Shown: piece after piece, positions 8,761 to 17,810 of the stretch
Position numbering within the stretch: position 1 is the stretch's first letter
Layout of the letters: every line of letters starts with the position of its first letter
Assembly: GCF_010122465.1 (NCBI RefSeq)
Contig: NZ_WLZY01000001.1
Location: forward strand, 930,001-994,000
Direction of reading: 5' to 3'
Source of the DNA: Phytoactinopolyspora mesophila
GTDB lineage: Bacteria > Actinomycetota > Actinomycetes > Jiangellales > Jiangellaceae
DNA: 64,000 bases
Made by a program: the position numbers and the translations under genes
The notes under the pieces: model-generated
Database searches by the model: none
Seen by the model: the letters and a program-made list of their open reading frames with translations, nothing else
Told to the model about the DNA's origin: nothing

Positions 8761-8829
8761 ACTTCGATACCGCCAGATGCCTCTGAATCGGTTCATCCGG
8801 CCACCTAGCCAACCTGGCGGTATCGAAGT
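8761..8829. repeat. 16-bp perfect inverted repeat with 37-nt loop
   Basis: ACTTCGATACCGCCAG (8761-8776) is repeated in inverse at 8814-8829. It lies in the 488-bp gap between the Smr gene and the one-carbon island. The remaining sequence from 8830 to 9060 shows no convincing gene. Confidence 0.6.
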
Positions 8830-9060
8830 GGCACGCACCACCCCGCGAATCCGCCCAACTGGTACGGACCTGCTTGCTGAGCAGGCGCTTTCATCCGCCG
8901 CCGACACGCTCGCGAAGCACTCCGGAACATCAGTGCACACACGCCTACGCGCAAGATCATCCCCACCGCACGGCCACCCCGCGACAAACCCGGGAAAGAC
9001 ACGATCAAACTGATCAACCAAGATGCTTGACGGGGCCGTGATCTGCGCGTAACACTTGGG

Positions 9061-9095
9061 TTGCGTAGTACAGAACGGTTGCTTATTAAGCAACC
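9061..9095 (+). promoter_or_regulatory. Promoter with overlapping palindromic operator for the one-carbon island
   Basis: TTGCGT (9061-9066), a 17-nt spacer and TATTAA (9084-9089) form a plausible sigma-A promoter. The -10 box sits inside the perfect palindrome GGTTGCTTATTAAGCAACC (9077-9095, 8-bp arms, 3-nt centre). This is the arrangement expected for repression or inducer-controlled transcription. The IclR-family protein at the end of the island is the obvious candidate ligand-sensing regulator (inference). The transcript would have about 100 nt of leader before the ATG at 9197. Confidence 0.55.
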
Positions 9096-9196
9096 TACCG
9101 GTAATAACCTGCGCATATGCCTGGCATCACTCGATGTCACTCTAACTTCAATTCACCCAAACCGGGACATCTCCACGCTGCTCAGAAGGGGGCGAC

Positions 9197-10435
9197 ATGA
9201 CCGATCTACTCGGACACCAGTTCACGGAGACGACGGTTACTGAACCGCCCGTGAAGAGCACACCGACCAGCCCACAGATCCTGCTCTACCCGAGGGTGCG
9301 AAAGTCTCCGTACTTCTGGCAGTCCCGCGCCCACGGTGTGGCGATGTACAGCGTGTACAACCACACATATCACCCGCGCCACTACGGCGACCCGGTCGCG
9401 GAGTACTGGCATCTGCTCAGCGACGTCACGCTGTGGGACGTCGGCGTGGAACGCCAGCTGGAGATCTCCGGCCCGGACGCCTTCGACTTCACCAACTACC
9501 TGGTCCCCCGTGACCTCAACAAATGTGCCGTCGGCCAGTGCAAGTACGTGTTCATCACCGCCCCCGACGGCGGCATCATCAACGACCCCATTCTGCTTCG
9601 CGTCGAGGAGAACCGGTTCTGGCTCTCGCTGGCGGACAGCGACGTTCGGCTATGGGCACTCGGTCTCGCCCAGGCCGGCGGCTGGAACGTGCAGATCCAG
9701 GAGGTCGACGTCGCGCCGGTCCAGGTGCAGGGGCCCAGGTCCAAAGACGTCATGGTCGACCTGTTCGGGCCGTCCATCCTCGACATGCCCTACTACTACA
9801 TGCGCAGCTACACCCTCGACGGCATGGATGTGGTCGTCAGCCGCACCGGGTACACCGGCGAGGTCGGCTACGAGATCTACTTGTACAACGCCACCGCCAA
9901 CGCCGCCCGGCTCTGGCAGGCGGTGTGGCAGGCCGGTCAGGCCCACAACATGCGGGTCATCGGGCCGTGCCACATCCGCCGGATCGAGGGCGGCATGTTG
10001 TCCTACGGCTGTGACATCACGCTCGACACCAATCCGATGGAGGTCGGTTACGACTACCGCTGGATGGTCGATCTCGACCAGGAGGCCGACTTCGTCGGCA
10101 AGGAGGCTCTCCAGCGGATCCGTGACAACGGCGTGTCCCGGCTGATGGTCGGCCTGGAGATCGACGGCGAGCCGCTCGGTTCGTTCAACGACGGCTCCAT
10201 GATCGAACCCTTCACCGTGCTCGCGCCGTCGGCCACCCACCGTGAGGTCATCGGCTCGGTGACGAGTGCGTGCTACTCCCCCAGGCTGGAGCGCAACATC
10301 GGGCTCACGATGCTCTCGCTCGAGTTCACCTCGCTCGGCACCAACGTCGTCGTAGAGACGCCTACCGGGCTGCGGGCCGGGGTCGTCGTCGAGAAGCCTT
10401 TCGTCGATCCGCGCAAGCAGACTCCACGGTCATAG
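9197..10435 (+). CDS. GcvT-family tetrahydrofolate-dependent demethylase, DmdA-like
   Basis: A 412-residue aminomethyltransferase-fold protein that would transfer a methyl group from a substrate to tetrahydrofolate. The stretches VYNHTYHPRHYG, LWDVGVERQLEISGPDA, VPRDLNKCAVGQCKYV, APVQVQGPRSKDVM and GGMLSYGCDITLDTNPME resemble, as I recall them, the corresponding stretches of marine dimethylsulfoniopropionate demethylase DmdA. They are closer to it than to housekeeping GcvT. The ligand could equally be another S-, N- or O-methyl compound, since LigM-type O-demethylases belong to the same superfamily. The AAGGGGG SD lies before the ATG. It is the first gene of a run with metF, fhs and an FAD-GcvT fusion, consistent with disposal of methyl-THF. 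Confident of the family, not of the substrate. Confidence 0.75.
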   Translation: MTDLLGHQFTETTVTEPPVKSTPTSPQILLYPRVRKSPYFWQSRAHGVAMYSVYNHTYHPRHYGDPVAEYWHLLSDVTLWDVGVERQLEISGPDAFDFTNYLVPRDLNKCAVGQCKYVFITAPDGGIINDPILLRVEENRFWLSLADSDVRLWALGLAQAGGWNVQIQEVDVAPVQVQGPRSKDVMVDLFGPSILDMPYYYMRSYTLDGMDVVVSRTGYTGEVGYEIYLYNATANAARLWQAVWQAGQAHNMRVIGPCHIRRIEGGMLSYGCDITLDTNPMEVGYDYRWMVDLDQEADFVGKEALQRIRDNGVSRLMVGLEIDGEPLGSFNDGSMIEPFTVLAPSATHREVIGSVTSACYSPRLERNIGLTMLSLEFTSLGTNVVVETPTGLRAGVVVEKPFVDPRKQTPRS

Positions 10436-10481
10436 ATCCGGCCGGACGCCGACCGTCCCGTGGAGAACGGAGAGTGCGACG

Positions 10482-11612
10482 ATGAAACAGCCCATCCCTG
10501 GGACACGTCGCCAGCTGGCCCGGAACCGGCAGGCTTGGCAGGCGTTGCTCGAGAGGCCGCGCTTCGAGATCATCCCGTTGCCCGGTGTCGCCGAGCGGCT
10601 GACCTATCTGCCGGCCGGGACCAAGGTCACGGTTACGGCCTCGCCCCGTCATGGCGTGGAAGCCACCGTCGGGCTCGCCGAGTCTCTAGCCAAGAGCGGA
10701 TTCGACGCGGTTCCACACCTCGCGGCGCGACAGTTCACCGACGAGGAGCTCACCGATGCGCTACATCGGCTACATGCTGCGGGCGTCCGTGATCTGTTCG
10801 TCGTCGGCGGCGACAGCCCTCCCCCCGAGGTCCGTCGTTTGGGACCTCTCCATGGTGTGGCGGGCATGCCGAGCGGCGACGCCCCTCCCCAGGAGGTCCG
10901 TCGATTGGGACCTCTCCATGGTGTGGCGGGCATCGGCGAGCGAGGAACGAGCGAGTCCGCTGGGCGGGGAGAGGTCCCAATCGACGGACCGCCTCGGGCC
11001 GGCGTCTTCCCCGACGGACTCAGTCTGCTCAAGGCCATCGACGCATCGCCATACCGGTTCGACGAGATCGGTGTGCCGTCCTACCCGGAAGGCCATCCGA
11101 ACATCGACGACGACACCCTGTGGTCCACCCTGGTGGCCAAGCAGGACTACGCCACCTACACGGTGACGCAGATGTGCTTCGACGCCGACCTCGTCCGCCG
11201 CTTCGCCATCGATGCCCGTGCACATGGCGTCACGCTGCCGATCATCGCCGGGATACCCGGCGCCGTCGCCGCGGCGAAGCTCCTGCGGGTCAGCTTCCGC
11301 ATCGGGGTGGGTGACTCGGTCCGGTTCGTCCGCAGGCACCGGGCCGTGGCCCGTCGGCTGCTCAGGCCGCACAGTTATCGCCCCGACGCACTGCTGCGCA
11401 AGTTGGTGGCGGCGACGTCCGACGATGCCGCGGTTGCTGACGAAGGCCAGGGCCGGAGGCACCGCCGGCCGGCCACCACCCGATCGCCGCTGGTGGCGGG
11501 TCTGCACATCTACACGTTCAACGAGATAGCCCCGACCGTGCGCTGGCTCGAACAGCGCCGCCGGAGCCTCAGCTCAGGAGAGGAGGTGGCCGCCGATGAC
11601 CATGCCGTCTGA
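10482..11612 (+). CDS. metF: Methylenetetrahydrofolate reductase family protein carrying an in-frame palindromic insert
   Basis: Flavin-dependent interconversion of 5-methyl- and 5,10-methylene-THF; in this island probably run oxidatively on methyl-THF. The TIM-barrel segments LTYLPAGTKVTVTASPRHG, FDAVPHLAARQF, DLFVVGGD, TQMCFDADLVRRF and PIIAGIPG are recognisable. The 376-residue product is longer than bacterial MetF (about 290-310). Residues ~116-171, between VGGDSPPP and RAGVFPDG, are encoded by a palindromic repeat element with a 66-bp tandem duplication, giving VRRLGPLHGVAG twice. The reading frame continues without a stop. The insert falls in a loop after the GGD strand, so the enzyme may still fold. 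SD GGAGA; the 3' end overlaps fhs by 17 nt. Confidence 0.82.
   Translation: MKQPIPGTRRQLARNRQAWQALLERPRFEIIPLPGVAERLTYLPAGTKVTVTASPRHGVEATVGLAESLAKSGFDAVPHLAARQFTDEELTDALHRLHAAGVRDLFVVGGDSPPPEVRRLGPLHGVAGMPSGDAPPQEVRRLGPLHGVAGIGERGTSESAGRGEVPIDGPPRAGVFPDGLSLLKAIDASPYRFDEIGVPSYPEGHPNIDDDTLWSTLVAKQDYATYTVTQMCFDADLVRRFAIDARAHGVTLPIIAGIPGAVAAAKLLRVSFRIGVGDSVRFVRRHRAVARRLLRPHSYRPDALLRKLVAATSDDAAVADEGQGRRHRRPATTRSPLVAGLHIYTFNEIAPTVRWLEQRRRSLSSGEEVAADDHAV
10829..10994. repeat. Palindromic repeat element inside metF (one full copy plus a 66-bp tandem duplication)
   Basis: The complete copy spans 10891-10994, with arms 10895-10917 and 10968-10990 that are perfect 23-bp inverse complements (27 bp with one mismatch when extended). 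The left half is present a second time starting at 10829. The segment 10809-10874 is repeated at 10875-10940, including the host codons GGCGAC. The core CCATGGTGTGGCGGGCATC matches the core of copies at 23819, about 23950 and 38534. The 66-bp duplication is a multiple of three, and the element stays open in the metF frame. Confidence 0.88.
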
Positions 11613-13293
11613 CCTCGCGGTCTCCCGTAGTGCCGTGCTTGAACCGCTGGACCACATCGCCGCCGGAATGGGACTCGGCGACCATCTGCTCGAACCGTAC
11701 GGGCGGGCGACGGCGAAGATCTCGCTCGAGGCGATCGGCGAACTCCACGACCGTCCGCCCGGCCGTTACGTCGTTGTCACCGCGATCACACCGACCCCGC
11801 TGGGTGAAGGCAAGACCACCACCACGGTGGGACTGGGGCAGGCATTCGGTGTCCTGAACCAGCGCGGCGTCATCGCCATCCGCCAGCCGTCCATGGGCCC
11901 CACGTTCGGCATCAAGGGCGGCGCCGCCGGCGGCGGCTATTCGCAAGTGGTGCCGATGGAGGCGCTGAACCTCCATCTCACCGGCGACATGCACGCGGTC
12001 ACGGCAGCCCACAACCTGCTGGCCGCCATGGTGGACAACCATCTCTTCCAGGGCAACCGGCTGGGCCTCGATCCGCACTCGGTGACCTGGCGCCGGGTGC
12101 TGGACGTCAACGACCGCCACCTGCGGCACGTCGTGACCGGCCTCGGCGGACGCGCCGACGGCACGCCCCGTCAGACCGGCTTCGACATCACCGCGGCCAG
12201 CGAGGTCATGGCCGTGCTGGCGCTGTCGGCTTCACTGCAGGACCTGCGCGCGCGCCTGGGCCGGATGGTGGTGGGCTACACCTACGACGGTGAACCCGTC
12301 ACGGCGGAGGCGATCCGCGCCGCGGGCGCCATGACCGTCATCCTGCGCGAGGCGATCAAGCCCAACCTGATGCAGACCGTGGAAGGCACCCCGGTGCTGG
12401 TGCACTGCGGTCCGTTCGGCAACATCGCCCACGGCAACTCGTCGATCATCGCCGACCGGATCGGCATCCGCGGCAGCGACTACCTGATCACCGAGGCCGG
12501 TTTCGGCGCCGATATGGGCGCGGAGCGGTTCTTCAACATCAAGTGCCGGACCTCCGGGCTGGTGCCCGACGCCGCCGTGATCGTCGCGACGGTGCGAGCC
12601 CTGAAGGCGCATTCCGGCAATTACCGCATCGTGGCCGGCAAACCGCTGCCCGAGGATCTCCTGGACGAGAACCCCAGGGATGTCTTCGAAGGTGCAGCCA
12701 ACTTGCGCCGCCAGATCGCCAACGTCCGGCTGCACGGCGTCACCCCGGTGGTGGCGGTGAACGCGTTCCCCACCGACCACCCCAGCGAGCGGCAGGTCAT
12801 CCTGGACGTCGCCGCGGAAGAAGGCGTACGCGCCGCGGTCAGCACTCATTTCTCCGATGGCGGCAAGGGCGCGGTACCGCTCGCCGAAGCAGTGGCGGAA
12901 GCCTGTGAGGAACCCTCTGAGTTCCGCCTCCTGTACGCCGACGACCTGCCGCTCACCGGCAAGATCGACACCGTTGCCAGGGGCGTGTACGGCGCCGACG
13001 GCATCGACATCGCGCCGGCGGCGCAGCGTCAGCTGGACAGCTACGAGCGCCACGGATACGGCAACCTGCCGGTCTGCATCGCCAAGACCCATCTCTCGTT
13101 GTCGGCGGATCCCACGCTCAAAGGCGCCCCGCGCGGCTGGCGGCTGCCGGTACGCGAGGTGCGGGCCTCCGTCGGCGCCGGTTTCATCTACCCGATCTGC
13201 GGCGACATGCGCACCATGCCGGCGCTCTCGTCGTCACCGGCGGCGGAACATATCGACATCGACGGCAACGGCAACATCGTCGGGCTGAAATGA
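11596..13293 (+). CDS. fhs: Formate-tetrahydrofolate ligase
   Basis: Catalyses ATP + formate + THF to 10-formyl-THF, or the reverse with ATP gain when formyl groups are disposed of. The 565-residue product carries the P-loop TPTPLGEGKTTTTVGL (about 66-80). It also carries QPSMGPTFGIKGGAAGGGY, HCGPFGNIAHGNSS, ITEAGFGADMGAERFFNIK and the C-terminal GDMRTMPALS, all typical of Fhs. AGGAGG lies 8 nt before the ATG. It overlaps metF upstream and the FAD-GcvT gene region downstream, so these genes form one operon. In this setting it likely handles the C1 units produced by the two demethylases; methenyl-THF cyclohydrolase/FolD is not in the window. Confidence 0.95.
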   Translation: MTMPSDLAVSRSAVLEPLDHIAAGMGLGDHLLEPYGRATAKISLEAIGELHDRPPGRYVVVTAITPTPLGEGKTTTTVGLGQAFGVLNQRGVIAIRQPSMGPTFGIKGGAAGGGYSQVVPMEALNLHLTGDMHAVTAAHNLLAAMVDNHLFQGNRLGLDPHSVTWRRVLDVNDRHLRHVVTGLGGRADGTPRQTGFDITAASEVMAVLALSASLQDLRARLGRMVVGYTYDGEPVTAEAIRAAGAMTVILREAIKPNLMQTVEGTPVLVHCGPFGNIAHGNSSIIADRIGIRGSDYLITEAGFGADMGAERFFNIKCRTSGLVPDAAVIVATVRALKAHSGNYRIVAGKPLPEDLLDENPRDVFEGAANLRRQIANVRLHGVTPVVAVNAFPTDHPSERQVILDVAAEEGVRAAVSTHFSDGGKGAVPLAEAVAEACEEPSEFRLLYADDLPLTGKIDTVARGVYGADGIDIAPAAQRQLDSYERHGYGNLPVCIAKTHLSLSADPTLKGAPRGWRLPVREVRASVGAGFIYPICGDMRTMPALSSSPAAEHIDIDGNGNIVGLK

Positions 13294-13325
13294 CGGGCGC
13301 GGCGGAAAGGAGGGAGGACGTGGTC

Positions 13326-15842
13326 ATGAACTCGAACACCATGCCAGAACGTGCCGATGTGGTGGTGATCGGCGCCGGAATCGTTGGCAACTCCCTCGTC
13401 TACCACCTCGCCGAACGAGGGTGGAGAAGCATCGTCCTGCTCGACAAGGGCCCGCTGCCTGATCCCGGCGGCTCCACCGGGCACGCGTCGAACTTCATCT
13501 TCCCGGTCGATCATTCCAAAGAGATCACCGCGCTGACGCTGGACTCGATGAACCAGTACGAGAAGCTCGGCGTCCTCACCACCTGCGGCGGCATCGAAAT
13601 CGCCCGGACCGAGGAGCGCGAAGAGGAGCTGCGCCGCCGGATGTCCTCGGCCACGGCGTGGGGTATCGATGCCGAACTGATCAGCGCGGCCCGCGCCGTC
13701 GAGCTGATGCCGTTCATGAATCGCGACATCATCCGGTCGGCGTTCTGGACGCCGTCCGTCGCGGTCGTGGACCCGCTGCAGGCCGGCGCGCTGATGCGGG
13801 AGCAGGCGGCGGCGATGACCGACCTCACGGTCGCGGCGAACACCGAGGTGCTCGACATCGAGACCGACCGCGGCCGGGTCACCAAGGTGGTCACCGACCG
13901 CGGCTCGATCGAAGCGGAGACGGTCGTCGTCGCCTGCGGTGTGTGGAGCCCGCGGATCGCGCGGATGGCCGGAGCGACGATCCCGCTCACCCCGGCCGTA
14001 CATCAGATGCTCGATGCGGGACCGATCCCGGAGCTCGCCGAGACCGGAGTCGAGATCGCCTACCCGATCGTGCGCGACATGGATCCGTTCATGTACGAGC
14101 GGCAGAGCGGCGCCGACCTGGAAGTGGGCTCGTACGCGCACCGTCCGATCCTGCACGACCCGGACGACATACCGTCCATTGCCGCTTCCCAGCTCTCCCC
14201 CACCCAGCTGCCGTTCACGCACGCGGACTTCGATCCGCAGATGGAGGACGCACTACAGCTGTTCGGCAGCATCCTCGACCGTGACGACGTCGGGGTCCGG
14301 CACGCGATCAACGGTTTGCTATCGCTCACCGCCGACGGCGCTCCGCTCCTCGGGGAGACCCCCGAGGTCAAGGGGTTGTGGTCGGCCGCTGCCGTGTGGA
14401 TCAAGGAAGGGCCGGGCGTCGGCCGCGCGCTGGCCGACTGGATGACCGACGGCGCAACCGAGATCGACCTGCACGGCGCCGACATCGCCCGCTTCTACCC
14501 GCACCAGCGCACGCAGGCGCATGTCCGCGCCCGCGCCTCGGAAGGGTTCAACAAGACCTACGGCATCATCCACCCGCGTGAGCAGTGGGCGTCGTCGCGC
14601 CAGCAGCGACTCTCCCCGTTCTACCAGCGCGAGCAGGAGCTCGGCGCGGAGTTCTTCGAGGTCGGCGGCTGGGAACGGCCGCAGTGGTACGAGTCCAACG
14701 CCGCCCTCGTGGACGAGTTCGGTGTGTCCGACCGGCCGCACGAGTGGGACCGCCGCTGGTGGTCGCCGATCATCAACGCCGAACACCTCGCCATGCGCGA
14801 GCGCGCGGCCATGATCGATCTGACCGCGTTCGCGCAGTTCGAGGTGGTCGGCCCCGGGGCCATGGCGTATGTGCAACGGATGATCGTCGGCCAGGCCGAT
14901 CGTCCCGTCGGACGGCTGATCTATACGCCGGTCCTGGGCCCGGACGGCGGCTTCCGCAGCGACCTCACCGTCGTGCGGCTGGACGAGGACCGCTACCGCG
15001 TCATCACCGGTGGCGCGGACGGTGCCCGCGACCGGGCCTGGTTCGCCGCCCACCTGCCCGACGACGGCTCGGTCAGCCTGGTGGATCTGACGTCGGCGCT
15101 GTGCACGCTCGGGTTGTGGGGACCCCGGGCGCGCGCCGTTCTCGAAGCGATCACCGATGACGATGTCAGCAACGAAGCCTTTCCGTTCGCCACCGCCCGG
15201 CACATTCACATCGGCACCGTCCCGGTGCTCGCACTACGGGTCTCCTACGTCGGCGAACTCGGCTGGGAGTTGCACGCTCCGTTCGAGCAAGGCCGGCAGT
15301 TGTGGGACGCGGTGGCCGAGGCGGGGCGCCCGCAGGGCATCGTCCCAGCCGGGATCGGCGTCTACGGCACCACCGGGCGCATCGAGAAGGGCTACCGGCT
15401 GATGGGCGCCGAACTGGAGTCCGAGTACACCCCGGTGGAGGCCGGGCTGGCCGCACGCCGGGTGAAGGAAGCGGACTTCATCGGCAAAGCCGCCTATGTC
15501 GCAGCTCGCGAACGTCCGCTAGCTGCCACCATGTGCACGCTGACCGTCGACGACCACCATGACTCGTCAGGGCAGCTGCGCTACCCGCAGGGCGGCGAGC
15601 CGATCCTGACTCTGGCCGGCGAGCGCATCGTGGACCGGCTCGGACGGCCGTCGTACGTGACCACCGCTGGTGCCGGGCCGTCTGTCGGCTCCTACCTCCT
15701 GATGGCGTATCTCCCGGTGGAGCACGCCGTCGAAGGGGCGTCGCTGCAGGTCCAGTACATGGGTGAGCGATACCCGGTGACGGTGGCCCGAACCGGGCGC
15801 ACACCACTGTTCGATCCGGACGACTCCCGCATGAAGGCTTAG
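13326..15842 (+). CDS. FAD-dependent dimethylglycine/sarcosine dehydrogenase-like protein fused to a GcvT domain
   Basis: An 838-residue two-domain enzyme. Residues ~10-410 form an FAD-dependent amine oxidoreductase with GAGIVG at 16-21. GGSTGHASN has H53 at the position that, in Arthrobacter dimethylglycine oxidase, carries the covalent flavin. Residues ~440-838 form a GcvT-type THF-binding domain with WERPQWYESNAAL, IDLTAFAQFEVVGPGAM and SYVGELGWELH. It would oxidise an N-methyl group and pass the carbon to THF as methylene-THF. The ATG at 13326 has a strong AAGGAGG 8 nt upstream and is preferred to the ATG at 13290. Adjacent etfBA suggest electrons go to ETF rather than O2 (inference). Substrate probably dimethylglycine, sarcosine or a relative. 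Confidence 0.87.
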   Translation: MNSNTMPERADVVVIGAGIVGNSLVYHLAERGWRSIVLLDKGPLPDPGGSTGHASNFIFPVDHSKEITALTLDSMNQYEKLGVLTTCGGIEIARTEEREEELRRRMSSATAWGIDAELISAARAVELMPFMNRDIIRSAFWTPSVAVVDPLQAGALMREQAAAMTDLTVAANTEVLDIETDRGRVTKVVTDRGSIEAETVVVACGVWSPRIARMAGATIPLTPAVHQMLDAGPIPELAETGVEIAYPIVRDMDPFMYERQSGADLEVGSYAHRPILHDPDDIPSIAASQLSPTQLPFTHADFDPQMEDALQLFGSILDRDDVGVRHAINGLLSLTADGAPLLGETPEVKGLWSAAAVWIKEGPGVGRALADWMTDGATEIDLHGADIARFYPHQRTQAHVRARASEGFNKTYGIIHPREQWASSRQQRLSPFYQREQELGAEFFEVGGWERPQWYESNAALVDEFGVSDRPHEWDRRWWSPIINAEHLAMRERAAMIDLTAFAQFEVVGPGAMAYVQRMIVGQADRPVGRLIYTPVLGPDGGFRSDLTVVRLDEDRYRVITGGADGARDRAWFAAHLPDDGSVSLVDLTSALCTLGLWGPRARAVLEAITDDDVSNEAFPFATARHIHIGTVPVLALRVSYVGELGWELHAPFEQGRQLWDAVAEAGRPQGIVPAGIGVYGTTGRIEKGYRLMGAELESEYTPVEAGLAARRVKEADFIGKAAYVAARERPLAATMCTLTVDDHHDSSGQLRYPQGGEPILTLAGERIVDRLGRPSYVTTAGAGPSVGSYLLMAYLPVEHAVEGASLQVQYMGERYPVTVARTGRTPLFDPDDSRMKA

Positions 15843-15856
15843 GGCGGAGGTGCGTG

Positions 15857-16627
15857 ATGCAGATCCTGGTCTGTGTGAAACGAGTGCCGGCCTCCGGCGG
15901 CGCACCCCAGTTGTCCGCTGACGGGCGCGACGTCGACACCCGCCATCTCGCGTTCACGGTCAGCCCACACGAGGAGTGCGCCATCGAGGAGGCGGTCAGT
16001 CTCGTCGCCGACCTGGGCGGCAGTGTCACCGTGCTCACGGCGGGTCCGGCCGAAGCCGACGAACAGCTGCGGTATGCGATCTCGATGGGCGCCGACCACG
16101 GGGTGCTCGTCGACACCGGTCCGGACGAGATAGATCCGCAGGCCACCGCCGCGGCCATCACTGAGGCGACCCGCGCGCTGGAGGCCGAGGCCGGTCCCTT
16201 CGATCTGATCCTGTTCGGCAACGAGTCACCGGATGCGGGGAACTACCAGGTGGGTGTCCGGGTTGCCTGCGCGCTGAATCGGCCGATGGTCACCGGTGTC
16301 AAGGGCATCGAGCTGGATCTCGAGGCCGGGCGGGCGGCGTTGCGGCGCCATGTGCCCACCGGTGTCGAGGTGTACGACGCGCCGTTGCCGGCCGCGGTCG
16401 CGGTCAAGGAAGGGCTCAACCTGCCGCGGTACCCGAGCATGCGCGGCCGTCTACGGGCGCGCAAGGCCGAGTTCGCGGTGCTCGAAGCCGCACCCGAGCC
16501 AGGTGGGCTGCGCAAGATCCGGCTCCGGCTGCCGGAGGAGAAACGGTCGGAGACCGTGCTGCTCGGGCAGGGCGCGGCTGCCGCTCCGGCCGTCGTCGAC
16601 CTCCTCGAAGAACTCGAAATCGTCTGA
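15857..16627 (+). CDS. etfB: Electron transfer flavoprotein beta subunit
   Basis: Beta subunit (256 residues) of the ETF heterodimer that takes electrons from flavoprotein dehydrogenases to the quinone pool. It starts MQILVCVKRVPASG and contains the AMP/FAD-region DLILFGNESPDAGNYQVGVR and the signature-like YDAPLPAAVAVKEGLNLPRYPSM. The ATG at 15857 has GGAGG 6 nt upstream, better placed than for the GTG one codon earlier. It lies 14 nt behind the dehydrogenase fusion, so the pair is probably its dedicated electron acceptor. Confidence 0.9.
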   Translation: MQILVCVKRVPASGGAPQLSADGRDVDTRHLAFTVSPHEECAIEEAVSLVADLGGSVTVLTAGPAEADEQLRYAISMGADHGVLVDTGPDEIDPQATAAAITEATRALEAEAGPFDLILFGNESPDAGNYQVGVRVACALNRPMVTGVKGIELDLEAGRAALRRHVPTGVEVYDAPLPAAVAVKEGLNLPRYPSMRGRLRARKAEFAVLEAAPEPGGLRKIRLRLPEEKRSETVLLGQGAAAAPAVVDLLEELEIV

Positions 16628-16634
16628 GTCCCCC

Positions 16635-16698
16635 TGTTGATCATGGGCACATGGCACCTATTCGAGGCCCAAAAGGTCTCATCTGCCCATGATCAACA
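16635..16698. repeat. Inverted repeat between etfB and etfA
   Basis: TGTTGATCATGGGCA (16635-16649) has a perfect inverse copy at 16684-16698 with a 34-nt loop. The hairpin lies between two subunit genes that must be balanced, so it may modulate distal expression or mRNA decay. The end TGATCATGGGCAC resembles the palindrome at 62800 (TGATCATTGGCAC). Confidence 0.6.
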
Positions 16699-16709
16699 CG
16701 AAGGTGTAG

Positions 16710-17738
16710 GTGAGGATTATGGTGCTGGCGCTAGTCGAGATCGGCGAAGCGGGGGTGCAGGCGTCGTCGTTGGAGGCGCTGACGCTCGCCCGTGACGTCG
16801 CTGGCTCGTTGGGTGTGCCGGTCGAGGCTGTGGTTGTGACCAGCGACGACGGGACGGACGACGACGCCGGCACGCGAGGCGACATGAGCACCGTTGATGC
16901 CGAGCTGCGGGCATACGGCGTCCAGCGATACCACCGGATGACGCATCCGCTGCTCGTGGACTACTCCCCCGAATGCTGGGGCGAGGCGGTAGCCCAGCTG
17001 ATCCGGCAACTGGCGCCGCCTGCGGTGATCGCACCCGGATCCGACCGCGGCAACGAGATCATGGCACAGGCCGCCGCCCGCGCCGACCTGCCGTTGGCGG
17101 CCAACTGCACCACCGTCGACGCCGGTGCCGACGGAAGTGGCTGGCAGCTGACTCGCCTTCGCAGCGGGGGCATGTTGCTCGAAGACGCCCAGATCACCGC
17201 GCCGACCCGGCTAGTCACCGTCGCAACCGGCGCCGTAGAGCCCGCGCCCGGCCCGGCACCGGCAGCAGCGGACTCCGTCACGTTCACACCCGATTTCGGC
17301 GAAAGTTTCGTCCACAGCCGCCTCACCGAACGTGCTCAGCGCTCCGCCGGCGTGACCCTGGCCGGTGCCAGGGTGGTCGTCTCCGGTGGCCGCGGAGTCG
17401 GCAGCGCCGACGGGTTCGCGCCGCTGGAGGAACTGGCGAAGCTGACCGGCGGTGCGGTCGGCTGTTCCCGCGTGGCCACCAACAACGGCTGGCGGCCACA
17501 CACCGACCAGGTCGGGCAGACCGGCACCAAGGTCAACCCCGATCTCTACATCGCGTGCGGGATCAGCGGAGCCACCCAGCACTGGGTCGGATGTATGGGG
17601 GCGAAGGCGATCCTGGCGATCAACACCGATCCGGAGGCGCCGCTGGTCACCAGAGCCACCTACGCGGTGATCGGCGACGTCGGCGAGGTGCTGCCGGCCG
17701 TGGTCGACGAGATCCGGCGGCGCGCGGCGACGGCCTAG
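16710..17738 (+). CDS. etfA: Electron transfer flavoprotein alpha subunit
   Basis: Alpha subunit (342 residues) holding the FAD. The C-terminal FAD-binding domain reads VVSGGRGVGSADGF, GCSRVATNNGWRPH, QVGQTGTKVNPDLYIACGIS and GATQHWVGCMGAKAILAINT. The start is either GTG 16710 (AAGG 6 nt upstream) or ATG 16719; both give the same protein core. The segment before the FAD domain is divergent and somewhat longer than in housekeeping EtfA. Last structural gene of the one-carbon island before the regulator. Confidence 0.9.
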   Translation: MRIMVLALVEIGEAGVQASSLEALTLARDVAGSLGVPVEAVVVTSDDGTDDDAGTRGDMSTVDAELRAYGVQRYHRMTHPLLVDYSPECWGEAVAQLIRQLAPPAVIAPGSDRGNEIMAQAAARADLPLAANCTTVDAGADGSGWQLTRLRSGGMLLEDAQITAPTRLVTVATGAVEPAPGPAPAAADSVTFTPDFGESFVHSRLTERAQRSAGVTLAGARVVVSGGRGVGSADGFAPLEELAKLTGGAVGCSRVATNNGWRPHTDQVGQTGTKVNPDLYIACGISGATQHWVGCMGAKAILAINTDPEAPLVTRATYAVIGDVGEVLPAVVDEIRRRAATA

Positions 17739-17810
17739 GCTGTGTCCAGGGGCGGAATCACAGTTTCACCACGTCGACCCCGGGGCCCGTCACAACAGGA
17801 CCCGGATCGG

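Noticed and set aside
9096-9196. Riboswitch in the leader of the demethylase operon
   Set aside because: No glycine, SAM, THF or cobalamin riboswitch core could be recognised; only the promoter palindrome is supported.
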